Shown here: in pieces, positions 26,885 to 36,320 of the stretch
How positions within the stretch are numbered: position 1 is the first letter of the stretch
Layout of the letters: every line of letters starts with the position of its first letter
From: Thermoplasma sp.
GTDB taxonomy: Archaea; Thermoplasmatota; Thermoplasmata; Thermoplasmatales; Thermoplasmataceae
NCBI RefSeq assembly: GCF_023256435.1
Contig: NZ_JAGDXM010000016.1
Span: 1 to 45,832, forward strand
Direction of reading: 5' to 3'
DNA length: 45,832 nucleotides
Program-made: the position numbers and the translations under genes
Notes under the pieces: generated by a model
What the model was told of the DNA's origin: nothing
What the model saw: only the letters and a program-made list of their open reading frames with translations
The model's database searches: none

Positions 26885-27745
26885 TTATTTTCTGGAGATC
26901 CTTCTAAGTTCACCCGCGCTCAGTTCTAGTTCTGCGAACGCATTATGTGGGTGTATGCTCTCATCACTTTCGGATGATACTCTTATCTTCGCTTCGTCTG
27001 GAATTGCCAGAGAATTGGCAGCCACATAGGCTATTTCACGTACGACATCTTCAACAAATCTTGGATTCTTATGAGCCCTATAGACAAGATTTCCCTCATC
27101 AATCCTTTTAAGAAGCGAATCGAGCGGTCTACCCTGAACATTTTCTATTATGCTTGCAAGTTGCCATACAGAGATATTGTTCCCTTTGTTTTCAACAAAT
27201 AATTTTATAATATTTCTCTGATTATGAGTAACGGTTGGAATAGATATCAGATAATCCGATAGTTCCGGATTATCCTTACTGATCAATGCTCTTGTGGTTT
27301 CCATGGCGCATGGGCAGGCCGTCATCGTAACATAGGACATCCCAATTTCGTTTTTTAGGGTATTAAGACGATTTTTAATTGAATGTAAATATATTTTATA
27401 TTCAAGGTATCTATCCTTTTCCCTTTTGAAATAGTTTATTTCAATGTAACTCTCTGATTTTTCTGAATAGTTGAACCTTGAGAGGGCTTCATCACATATG
27501 GCAATACCTATTTCTCCTATTCTTTCGCTATCTGACCAGCTATTAAGGATCTTGTGGATGGATTCCACTGCTCTGGACATGTCAGCGCCTTTTCTTGTTT
27601 CAGGGATATCAACAAATAGATCGATAACTAAGAAAGCGAAATCCTCGCCGAGTTTCAGGGGAAAATTTATCTTCTTTACCCCAACCCTATTGATCCTCAC
27701 ACCAATGGATGGGAGCTCCTTCTGGACATCCAGGAAATCTATCAA
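26885..27745 (-). CDS. mptA: GTP cyclohydrolase MptA (type IV, FolE2/DUF198 family)
   Basis: 286 residues of the FolE2/MptA family. The metal-site motif is TACPCAMETTR with C144 and C146; the N-terminal part has IRINRVGVKKINFPLKL and VDIPETRKGADMSR, and the end has HPHNAFAELEL. The archaeal enzyme makes 7,8-dihydroneopterin 2',3'-cyclic phosphate, first step of tetrahydromethanopterin-type or folate-like pterin synthesis, and depends on iron. It overlaps pfdB by 4 nt (ATGA), so it is the last gene of the pcc1-pfdB-mptA operon. Confidence 0.88.
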   Translation of the reverse strand: MIDFLDVQKELPSIGVRINRVGVKKINFPLKLGEDFAFLVIDLFVDIPETRKGADMSRAVESIHKILNSWSDSERIGEIGIAICDEALSRFNYSEKSESYIEINYFKREKDRYLEYKIYLHSIKNRLNTLKNEIGMSYVTMTACPCAMETTRALISKDNPELSDYLISIPTVTHNQRNIIKLFVENKGNNISVWQLASIIENVQGRPLDSLLKRIDEGNLVYRAHKNPRFVEDVVREIAYVAANSLAIPDEAKIRVSSESDESIHPHNAFAELELSAGELRRISRK

Positions 27746-28116
27746 TTTGTGGCACCTTTCTTATTCTCCTGATTATATCTATCCCTTATTGCATTCTGTA
27801 GTTCCTTGTATTTTTCTTCAAGTGATTTCTGCTGTTTCTCGAGTGTACTTATTCTTATCTTTGCCAGTTCTATCTGCTCATCCAATTCATCTACCAGCTT
27901 TTTCTTATCCTGCACTCTGTATAAAATAGATCCCACGGTGCGATATATTGGAGTACTTTCATCGAGTTTATTCAATTCGTCAAGCGTCTTCTGCATCTCC
28001 TTAAGACTTAGATCAAGTTGATATCTCTGTGTTGCTAGTTTTTCTATATTTTCTTCAAGCTCCTGGGCCTGGCGTAATTGATTCTGCAAGTATGCACTTA
28101 TATTTGGTTCAACCAT
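27742..28116 (-). CDS. pfdB: Prefoldin subunit beta
   Basis: 124 residues. Two coiled-coil helices (about 10-50 and 75-118; QNQLRQAQELEENIEKLATQR and EQIELAKIRISTLEKQQ) flank a beta hairpin with TPIYRTVGSILYRVQDKK, diagnostic of the beta subunit. Prefoldin is a hexamer that holds unfolded proteins and hands them to the thermosome. It overlaps pcc1 by 8 nt upstream and mptA by 4 nt downstream. In many archaea pcc1 and pfdB are neighbours. Confidence 0.93.
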   Translation of the reverse strand: MVEPNISAYLQNQLRQAQELEENIEKLATQRYQLDLSLKEMQKTLDELNKLDESTPIYRTVGSILYRVQDKKKLVDELDEQIELAKIRISTLEKQQKSLEEKYKELQNAIRDRYNQENKKGATN

Positions 28117-28327
28117 TAATTAATCCCTCCATCCTATCTATCACATGAAATAGTCTCGCAATTGAGGACAATGAAGTTCTCAGCGATCCTGTATCAGGTG
28201 CTTCTATATAAATGTAAAAACTCCCGCCTTCACTATGGAGAGAGACGTCAGCCTTACCATATCTCCCCTCAACATCTGGTCTTAATATACGGTACTGATA
28301 TCCATCAAGATATAGTTTAACTTGCAT
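28109..28327 (-). CDS. pcc1: KEOPS complex subunit Pcc1
   Basis: 72 residues from ATG 28327; a TTG one codon earlier is the alternative. The small CTAG/Pcc1 fold is seen in VSLHSEGGSFYIYIEAPDTGSLRTSLSSIARL, with the SLR and N-terminal RP-D pattern. Pcc1 is the dimerising and tRNA-contacting subunit of KEOPS, which makes t6A37 in tRNAs reading ANN codons. First gene of the operon with pfdB and mptA; divergent from aglB over about 105 bp. Confidence 0.8.
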   Translation of the reverse strand: MQVKLYLDGYQYRILRPDVEGRYGKADVSLHSEGGSFYIYIEAPDTGSLRTSLSSIARLFHVIDRMEGLING

Positions 28328-28432
28328 CAATGGTTGAGTGAATTCATAACAATTATTTATTCATCCTGTAAGACCAATTCTAACCCAATCGATCAGTTTT
28401 TTATATAGAGATTTGATTAGAGGTTTCGCTGT

Positions 28433-31400
28433 ATGTTTGAAACTGTAGAGAGAAACGAAAACAAATTCGATCTTACATTGATATTCAAGAGATACGAAAC
28501 AGAGATAATACTGGGTATAATCTTTGTTTTCTATCTCTTTATGGCCAACTTCTTTTCTTGGTCGCAGGCTTTTGACTACCCGTTTCTCAATAATTCGGGT
28601 GGCAGTGATCCGTATTTCAATTATTATATTATTCAATATATATTAACATACCACACTCAGTTATTGCATGAATTGTTCCTCAATTATCCTATTGGGGCAG
28701 GAAATCCGAGACCACCATTCTTTCACTGGATGATAGCGTTTGTAGCCACTATACTTTCACCTATATTTGGTGTATATAAGGCTGCATATTACGCATTCGC
28801 CGAGTTCGATGCGGTATTCGGGGCGCTTCTTATAATACCAGTTTATTTGATGGCAAAGGAGGCCTTCGGTAAAAAGGCAGGTATAATAGCAGCATTCCTG
28901 TATGCACTTATGCCAGGAAACCTATCTGCCGGTATATTGACCGATGGTAGAATGCACACTCCAGAGCTCCTATTCGCATTCCTGGCCATATACTTCTTTG
29001 AGATGGCGATAAAAAATGCCAAGAAAGGCCTATTTATAAATAAACTATCGGATGTAAAGTCATATTTGCCGTCCATAATTTCCTACTATTCCAAGAATAA
29101 GAAAGCTACTATCTATGCCCTCCTGTCTGGAGCTGCTCTGGGGGGGCTGATGCTCTCCTGGCAGGGTTATGCCTACATTCAGGTAATCATACTTATATAT
29201 GTAGTCGTTCAGTCTGTGATAAATCTTCTCACAAGAAAGCCTACGGGCTATCTTACCTATATAACGACACTGTCTATGTTTCTTGGTTTTCTGATGGGCG
29301 CTTACTACTACTACGGTTCAGGGCTTATATCTGGCTGGTATACCCCAGAGGTGCAGATGGCGGTACTTGGTATCGCATTCCTTATCCTAATAAATATAAT
29401 TGGCAGGAAACCATGGGTGATAACAGTTCCGTTGACCATAGCCGTTTCTCTGGGTGGTTTCTTCGTCTTACTCAAATTGGAACCAACCACTATGCACACG
29501 CTCATATCTGGAGAAGGTTATTTCATCAAAACGAGGGTCTATACCACGATAGCAGAGGCAGCTCCGCTACCGCTTGGTGAATATATAAATAGTTTCGGTG
29601 TGGCTCAGTTCATATTTGGAATGAGCGGAATAGTCTATGTATTGTACAAATACGTGAAAGAAAAAACCGACATACTTATGTTTATTCTAGTCTTCTCTCT
29701 GGTCTCAATTTATATGAGCTTCGAAGCAGCAAGGTTCAATATTACTGCAGCTCCAGCTTATGGGATTCTAGGTGGCGCCGTATTGATCTATTTCATAGAC
29801 ATGGCCAAGCTAACAGAGGTCAGAAAGAGAAACATTGGAAGCTCTACGCTGAAGAAGACGCTGAAGGGAAATATAAACTGGGTTCATGCAAGCTTCGCAA
29901 TAATACTGGTATTGGTGCTTATAATACCTTCCGGTATCGGCATGGTGAATGCCGCGATACCTGAAAACAGTGCCTCAACAATAAATTCCCAAATCTATCA
30001 TGAGCTTCCACCTTTCCTCAGGGCTAACAATTCGAGCAACGCCCAATACTTCGGTTCATCAGGTTTCTACATAGCCAATTCATCTCAGCCGCTGGCTCAG
30101 TCCTTCGCATGGCTATCTACGCAGAACACCAATGTTCCTATAGATGAGAGGCCAGCGTACGTTAACTGGTGGGATTATGGTTTCCAGGAAGTTCTAGAAG
30201 GACAGCATCCAACGGTGGCGGATGACTTCCAGCAGGGTTACGTTCCAGCTGGTCAGATACTGCTATCTGGAAATCAGAGTCAGATACTTGGCGTGATGAT
30301 AGCAAGATTGATAAAAGGCTATGAAGCTAATTACCACAATTTTGCCCCAATAAACTCGACGATCACACAATATTTGGGATCAAAAGCTGCCCAGATTGTA
30401 TATAAATCATATGTTGATCCGGCGTCCTTTACCTCCACCGTACTTTCGAACACAAGCATCTATGGAAATTTCATTAATTCTTCAACACCAGACAATATCT
30501 ACTATGGATTCCTTAGGGGATATCTTGCCAGTACATTTAGTCTCAATACACTCAGCGATCTTTATGCTGCCCTTGAAGATGTTACAGGTTATTCAATTCA
30601 GTATATCCAGATCGATCACAATCTTTTCCCATTCTCTGGTGATAACCCGGGTATCTTTTATGCACCAGCATACCTTACAGATCAGGCGACATATACCTAT
30701 GATGGAGAGATAGTTCCATACACATATTATCAGATCTACGCATCCACTGATCAGGGTACATATCCGCTCAACCAGTTACCGACAGATCTTACGCCTGTTG
30801 GGTTTAACATAACGTATACCCCAGCATTCTATAACACATCAATATACAGATTTCTGGTCGGATATCCGCCTTCAGCGGTGGGGCAGTCCAACGGTATTCC
30901 TGGAATTTCGTATGGGGTTGGACAGTACGAGATAATGCCTGCCTGGAATATGAGCAACTTCGAGCTTGTATACCTTGGTGTTCCTTACAATCCATATAAC
31001 AATACAACTGCTCATCCAAACGCATGGAAGATAGTACCGATCCAGGAAGCGTATACCCTTACATCTGAAGGTAAGGGAAAGGCTCAGCTTCTGCCACCGC
31101 TGTCCGAAATATATAATGGTGCAGATCCGATCGTTGCCTATTATCCAGGTGCATATATAAACGGTAGAGTTACCACAGAATCTGGTTCTGGTGTTGGCGG
31201 GGTTTACGTCACTATATTCGATCAGTATGGTATACCCCATGAACGTGTAATCACTAATTCAACTGGGTATTACAATTTAATAGGTCTTCCAGGAAATGAT
31301 ACAGTTGTTATAAGCACTGGTACGTTGGATCCACTCACACTCATAGGATCTAATGTTATCTCATACTGGAAGGTTCATATATCAGATGCGCAGGCAGAGC

Positions 31401-34400
31401 ATATCTCAACATCGGTCAATTTGACAAGTGGTTTGCCAGATTATTATATTATACACAATTTTGTGATAAAGAACACAACAATAAGTGGTAACCTGGGATA
31501 TACTTACAGGACGTCGTACAATCGAACATCAACCGTTCATGTTAATACTGGAACTGTGATCCTTCACAACTCGACATACAACTATACGATTAGCAAAAAC
31601 GTTGTTAACGGTCAGTATGAATTTAATAGTATACCTCCTTATGATTATTCTGTATCCGCAATAATTGATGGAAAATATTATGGAAACATTACTATAGCGA
31701 ATACAACTGTAGGAGGGTCTTACGTATACAACGCATACGTTCCAATGAATACAGTGAATCTGACCGTTCTGGTAGGTAATACGCCCATAAATGGTCTCAC
31801 GATTTACGTTAACGGTGCTCCTTATAATGAAGTATCCGCAGAAAATGGCCATTATCTGATATATCTTCCCTCTGGCAACTATGAGATAAATGCCATGGAT
31901 CAGAATTCAACAACCGACACGATTTTTGAGTCGCTTTCCGGCTGGAACGAATTCATTAACATATCAGCCAACGCGTATCCTGTCGTTCATGTCAGTGGTA
32001 TTGCCTCTAATATTTCAACGCTCAAGTTTCTTTCAGACGGAAACTATGGAAATGTAACTACGTCTGTTGATATAAGCAATGGCAGTTATGCAGTATCCAT
32101 ACCGTCCGGATCATACACCGTATACGGTTACGGAGATGGATATGCGTTCCTTGGAACGTATACATTTACAACCGATACAAAATTGAACATCTCTGGATAT
32201 CCGTCCAGCTTGATTTCCCTGGAATCAAATGTCACCAACATATCTTTGAGCTCTGGATACTATTCCATAGTTACTGGCAACTCTTTCATATATTACCAGT
32301 ACAGTGGCAGCTCTGAGTTTAATATCAGTCTACCCGATGGATATTATTCCATATATTCATCGAGTGTTGTGGCCGGTCAGAGCTATTCGGCAAATATTAA
32401 AGTCCCATTGACGCGCAACCTCGCTTATCAGATGCATCTTGTCAACTCAACATTAACCGGTATAGTTTTATATAACTCCGGTGTTAGCCCATCTTACGAT
32501 TCAAATTCTTCTATAAGGAATGGTTATATCGTTCTTTACTCATACAGGACCCCTATTGAAGCTGTGCCAATTACGCCTTCAGGATATACTGATATAGTTT
32601 ATGCATCCAATACCGGGAGCCCGTCAATAAAGGTGATATCTCCATACTTTGAAAATTACACCGTCACAAATCTGGCACCCGCCATGACCCTCGGTATGAC
32701 TCCAATTAACATTCCAATTGATATAACGCTATACAATTCATCTATTCCAGCGGTGTTCAACGGTTATGTAGATCTTAGAGGAGAGTACGATTATAACCTT
32801 TCACTGATCAATGGCGTCATAGTTGGATCCGTTCTACCAGGAATATACACAATAACGATTCACAATGCTACAAACATCATAAAATATAATGATCGTCCAA
32901 TAGCTGCATCAAGGACGATAAAGCTACCTGTTCAGATATTAGCCAATGTATCTAGCAATCTAAGCAACCTGTATCTGTTCAGTCAAACTGGTTCGCGTGT
33001 TATGTTAGGAATTATTCCTGTTGGAACATACGAGGAATATTATATTTCAGGTTCAAGCTACCATCTCTCTATGTTTAACGTGACGAGGAACATTCAGATA
33101 AACAATATAACTACGGCATCTGGCTTCTACCTAAACCTCAGCAATGACCTTGGCATTTTCGGCAATTATACTGTTTCAGGGAATGGATACAAGATATCAG
33201 GCCTATCCAGTCTGGTCTTACCGGCAGGGAGTTACCATATAACATTCTCTGGTGCTCTTTCCAATTACACTGGATCCTTCTATGCAACAGGATATTCAAA
33301 TGTAACGTTAAATGCAAACACCAATGAAACAATAAATGTCACGCTTGTCCAGGTCATGACCAATTTGAGGATAGATACAGATCATCCATATTCCACAGTT
33401 TACCTGTATTATAATGGTTCTTTTTACTCCGGAGCCAATGCAAACGGTACGGGCATAGCATATTTCAAGGTTCCTACGAGAGATTATACCGTATATGCAT
33501 TGAGTCGCACGTACAGTACTGGTTACTTCGGTTCATTATCCATAAGCCCATTTGAAAGGTCAAAGACATTCAACGCAAGCATGACCGACTCCTACAAAGT
33601 CTTCATGTTGACGGCTGTAGATGGAGTACAGGAGCCCTTGAACGTCTCAATTTCTTCTGGAAATGCTAACATAAATGTAAACAGCTCGATCGGATACATC
33701 TATCTGCCGATAGGGAATTATACCTTTTCTTCACAGATAAGCAGTAGCGAAAGTTTCCCATCAGAGACGGTTAGCATAACATTCGCCAGCTCTTCCACCG
33801 TATACGTAAAAGGTCAAACATATGTGAACCTTAATTTGGTCAAAGAGAAGGTCTTTTCATTCTCTATAACTCAAATTTCCAAGATAAAGACCTTTAAATA
33901 TATTATCAAAAATGGAACGATTATCTACTATCCTTTGAGCTATAACTTCACAATTATGAATACTGGGAATTCAATCGTAAATATAACGCTTTCATCCGGT
34001 AATCTGAGTGAGTTTCGCATGATATTCTTCGGTAAGAACATAAGCGATGGAAAGTTGATGTTGATCCCGGGACAGGAAGATAATGTAACCGCAAACATAA
34101 CTCCACTAAAGATGATGAACTCCGGGCAAATAAGCATCCCAGTGAATATAACCTATAATGGCGGTAATACTACCAAATATCTTTACGCAAACTTTCCATC
34201 TATTGTTGCTTTCGATGTCTCTGCCGGAATAAGTTCAGTGAATGGGACTTATCTTGAATTACCAGTTATAATAAACAATACCGGCAATGCGAACATAACG
34301 GTAAATCTTAATATATCTGCGGCTGAGATAAACAATCTTTCGCTGCTAGATTATTCTGTTAAGTATCCATACAATGTTACTATACCTGCATACAGCTCCA

Positions 34401-34678
34401 GATCGGTGAATATAACTCTTATACCCACAACGAGCACTCCGGCACCGCAGGTTTCAGTTAAGGTTGTGGTCAGTGGTTATAATACTACGTATAGTTTAAC
34501 GCTGAATGCCAGTTATCCACAGCTCTCAAAGGCAAGCGTAGTTGCGAGTGGCAATGGAGTAATAAGCAATTATACATCGAATCCATATCTTAGCCTCATA
34601 ATCGGCTTGAGTTTGATCGCTGTGACCGTCATAGTTGGTCTAAGTGTATCAGCATACAGGGGGAGGCGCAGGAAATGA
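28433..34678 (+). CDS. aglB: Giant STT3/AglB oligosaccharyltransferase with repetitive ectodomain
   Basis: 2081 residues; ordinary archaeal AglB is about 600-1000. Residues 1-505 contain about 13 membrane spans with the acidic motif SDPYFNYY and DGRMHTPE. The catalytic WWDYG is at 579-583 (YVNWWDYGFQEV), and VMIARLIK is the expected downstream substrate-recognition helix. About residues 505-905 complete the AglB globular part. From about 905 to 2050 follow beta-rich repeats resembling carboxypeptidase-regulatory/Ig-like modules (GVGGVYVTIFDQYGIPHERV, TNSTGYYNLIGLPG), with dozens of N-x-S/T sites. Then a single anchor (about 2050-2072, IIGLSLIAVTVIVGLSV) and RGRRRK. A TATA-like TTTTATATAG lies 25-35 bp before ATG 28433. 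It transfers lipid-linked glycan to asparagine outside the cell. Confidence 0.9.
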   Translation: MFETVERNENKFDLTLIFKRYETEIILGIIFVFYLFMANFFSWSQAFDYPFLNNSGGSDPYFNYYIIQYILTYHTQLLHELFLNYPIGAGNPRPPFFHWMIAFVATILSPIFGVYKAAYYAFAEFDAVFGALLIIPVYLMAKEAFGKKAGIIAAFLYALMPGNLSAGILTDGRMHTPELLFAFLAIYFFEMAIKNAKKGLFINKLSDVKSYLPSIISYYSKNKKATIYALLSGAALGGLMLSWQGYAYIQVIILIYVVVQSVINLLTRKPTGYLTYITTLSMFLGFLMGAYYYYGSGLISGWYTPEVQMAVLGIAFLILINIIGRKPWVITVPLTIAVSLGGFFVLLKLEPTTMHTLISGEGYFIKTRVYTTIAEAAPLPLGEYINSFGVAQFIFGMSGIVYVLYKYVKEKTDILMFILVFSLVSIYMSFEAARFNITAAPAYGILGGAVLIYFIDMAKLTEVRKRNIGSSTLKKTLKGNINWVHASFAIILVLVLIIPSGIGMVNAAIPENSASTINSQIYHELPPFLRANNSSNAQYFGSSGFYIANSSQPLAQSFAWLSTQNTNVPIDERPAYVNWWDYGFQEVLEGQHPTVADDFQQGYVPAGQILLSGNQSQILGVMIARLIKGYEANYHNFAPINSTITQYLGSKAAQIVYKSYVDPASFTSTVLSNTSIYGNFINSSTPDNIYYGFLRGYLASTFSLNTLSDLYAALEDVTGYSIQYIQIDHNLFPFSGDNPGIFYAPAYLTDQATYTYDGEIVPYTYYQIYASTDQGTYPLNQLPTDLTPVGFNITYTPAFYNTSIYRFLVGYPPSAVGQSNGIPGISYGVGQYEIMPAWNMSNFELVYLGVPYNPYNNTTAHPNAWKIVPIQEAYTLTSEGKGKAQLLPPLSEIYNGADPIVAYYPGAYINGRVTTESGSGVGGVYVTIFDQYGIPHERVITNSTGYYNLIGLPGNDTVVISTGTLDPLTLIGSNVISYWKVHISDAQAEHISTSVNLTSGLPDYYIIHNFVIKNTTISGNLGYTYRTSYNRTSTVHVNTGTVILHNSTYNYTISKNVVNGQYEFNSIPPYDYSVSAIIDGKYYGNITIANTTVGGSYVYNAYVPMNTVNLTVLVGNTPINGLTIYVNGAPYNEVSAENGHYLIYLPSGNYEINAMDQNSTTDTIFESLSGWNEFINISANAYPVVHVSGIASNISTLKFLSDGNYGNVTTSVDISNGSYAVSIPSGSYTVYGYGDGYAFLGTYTFTTDTKLNISGYPSSLISLESNVTNISLSSGYYSIVTGNSFIYYQYSGSSEFNISLPDGYYSIYSSSVVAGQSYSANIKVPLTRNLAYQMHLVNSTLTGIVLYNSGVSPSYDSNSSIRNGYIVLYSYRTPIEAVPITPSGYTDIVYASNTGSPSIKVISPYFENYTVTNLAPAMTLGMTPINIPIDITLYNSSIPAVFNGYVDLRGEYDYNLSLINGVIVGSVLPGIYTITIHNATNIIKYNDRPIAASRTIKLPVQILANVSSNLSNLYLFSQTGSRVMLGIIPVGTYEEYYISGSSYHLSMFNVTRNIQINNITTASGFYLNLSNDLGIFGNYTVSGNGYKISGLSSLVLPAGSYHITFSGALSNYTGSFYATGYSNVTLNANTNETINVTLVQVMTNLRIDTDHPYSTVYLYYNGSFYSGANANGTGIAYFKVPTRDYTVYALSRTYSTGYFGSLSISPFERSKTFNASMTDSYKVFMLTAVDGVQEPLNVSISSGNANINVNSSIGYIYLPIGNYTFSSQISSSESFPSETVSITFASSSTVYVKGQTYVNLNLVKEKVFSFSITQISKIKTFKYIIKNGTIIYYPLSYNFTIMNTGNSIVNITLSSGNLSEFRMIFFGKNISDGKLMLIPGQEDNVTANITPLKMMNSGQISIPVNITYNGGNTTKYLYANFPSIVAFDVSAGISSVNGTYLELPVIINNTGNANITVNLNISAAEINNLSLLDYSVKYPYNVTIPAYSSRSVNITLIPTTSTPAPQVSVKVVVSGYNTTYSLTLNASYPQLSKASVVASGNGVISNYTSNPYLSLIIGLSLIAVTVIVGLSVSAYRGRRRK

Positions 34679-35448
34679 ACAAATCGATAATCTTTGTGGC
34701 AGTGATCGCACTTCTTATGATCGGAATGGCAGGAACTGCGGCCAATGCACAGACCGCGCCGTTCTACTCGAGTCAGGTGAGTTTCCCATCGTATGTCGGC
34801 ACAGGCCAGCAGTTCAATATAACAATAACAAGTACAGCTGGATTCAGCAATTATAATTACACGATTTATATAGCTGGTACGAATCTTACTGGAATAAGCC
34901 CAACCAACACTATACATCAGTATTACCCATCAAAATATAATTACACTGCCAGTATAACGGCTCCAGATGTTCCACAGACACTTTATCTCTACATAGTAAC
35001 ATCTGCTGATTTCGATGGCATCCAGGAGAATTATTCAGAGATGATAACGATCTCGGTTGTTTCACCTATCTATTTCCATGTATCTCTGAGTAATCCATCC
35101 GCATATCCAGTTTACAATGTTACGGCAACGTTTTATGTGGATGGCGTCCCCGTAATTCAAAAGACGGTGCCGAAAATAATGCCAGGATCAACTGTGGAGG
35201 TTAACGTCACATACGTTAATCCCAATCTTGGTCATGGATCACATACGCTTACGGTCACCTTGAACAACGCCAACATCAAAATAGATGGGAATGCAAACTC
35301 CATAACTACAAAATTTTACTACGGAACCCCGCCGAACTATGACTGGATATTCTATGTATTTGGCGTCGTATTGATATTTATGGTGATAATGGTCCTCGGA
35401 TCGAACAGAGGACGCAATCAGCCCAAATGGAAAAGATCAAAGAAATAA
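34675..35448 (+). CDS. Type I membrane glycoprotein-like protein coupled to aglB
   Basis: 257 residues. A signal peptide (1-26, IIFVAVIALLMIGMAGTAANA) is followed by a beta-rich ectodomain with several N-x-T/S sites (NIT, NYT, NLT, NVT) resembling Ig/CARDB-like archaeal surface modules. One membrane span (about 222-241, IFYVFGVVLIFMVIMVLG) and a basic tail (NRGRNQPKWKRSKK) complete it. It overlaps aglB by 4 nt (ATGA), so translation is coupled. It resembles the last ectodomain modules of AglB in composition. Whether it is an oligosaccharyltransferase accessory subunit or a substrate is unknown. Confidence 0.75.
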   Translation: MNKSIIFVAVIALLMIGMAGTAANAQTAPFYSSQVSFPSYVGTGQQFNITITSTAGFSNYNYTIYIAGTNLTGISPTNTIHQYYPSKYNYTASITAPDVPQTLYLYIVTSADFDGIQENYSEMITISVVSPIYFHVSLSNPSAYPVYNVTATFYVDGVPVIQKTVPKIMPGSTVEVNVTYVNPNLGHGSHTLTVTLNNANIKIDGNANSITTKFYYGTPPNYDWIFYVFGVVLIFMVIMVLGSNRGRNQPKWKRSKK

Positions 35449-35555
35449 GAAAAGGTATACACAACAAAATATTAACAAATATGTGATATAATCATTTACT
35501 TGATACGAAAACAATGGTATTCCTCAGATATAACTTCCCTTTTTATGATCTTTGA

Positions 35556-36248
35556 TCAGGTCTGGGTATTACTGTTTTCATGTCTATCCAACACGTTTTT
35601 GTTTTCTATTACATTTCTCAACGTTGTGAACTCCTTTTCGTATACATTTTTTCTGCTGAATTTTATGGGGATTTTCTTTGTGGGATAAAGACCGTTTATC
35701 TGTGCTATTCTGGCGGCAGAAAGTGCATTATCATGGATCTTGTGTGGCGTGCTGGTGTTTTTTTCGTTCACTATCTCTATGGCGATATCCACATCTGATA
35801 GTCTGCTCATTATGATCTCTCGATTTGGCTTATCGCCATTTCCTATCTTGATCATTATATTTTCATAGCTATAGCTCATACTTATTGAGTCAACAAAATT
35901 TCTGACCGAAAATACTGTTGGGCACTCGAAGGCCTCCAACAGAACATCATCACCGAACACTGCAATACCAGGTTTTGGGCCAGGATCAATACCGATGATC
36001 AGATCCTTAAACATGGTCTTATTGAGAAGTCTGGGTATAGCCCTTCTTATTCCATCAATACCATCCTGAGCTTTCACCTGACCAGGTAGATCAATATCGT
36101 CCCTGATTGAACTTAAGATCACAACAACATCGTCTGGAATTCCATCCTTCAGATCCAAGCTTACAAACGGTATTTTCCAAGATTTAAGTTCATTTATAAC
36201 ATCATGGTAGAATTTGAAGTCAGATGTTATTATCCCAACTCTTGGCAT
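35556..36248 (-). CDS. RNase H-like fold protein, archaeal conserved
   Basis: 230 residues. The central motif DLIIGIDPGPKPGIAVFGDDV is the first strand of an RNase H/RuvC-like fold, with an aspartate in the catalytic position; MIKIGNGDKPNRE and HDNALSAARIAQINGLY could supply the remaining acidic residues. The N-terminal ~90 residues are a separate alpha/beta domain. Archaeal relatives are annotated only as conserved proteins. A nuclease or Holliday-junction role is an inference. The last ~35 residues are polar and probably disordered. Confidence 0.6.
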   Translation of the reverse strand: MPRVGIITSDFKFYHDVINELKSWKIPFVSLDLKDGIPDDVVVILSSIRDDIDLPGQVKAQDGIDGIRRAIPRLLNKTMFKDLIIGIDPGPKPGIAVFGDDVLLEAFECPTVFSVRNFVDSISMSYSYENIMIKIGNGDKPNREIIMSRLSDVDIAIEIVNEKNTSTPHKIHDNALSAARIAQINGLYPTKKIPIKFSRKNVYEKEFTTLRNVIENKNVLDRHENSNTQT

Positions 36249-36320
36249 TCATATAACTATCGAATCATCATTTAAATTTTTTTCGGTAAAATTTATATAT
36301 AAATTATGAAGAATAATATT

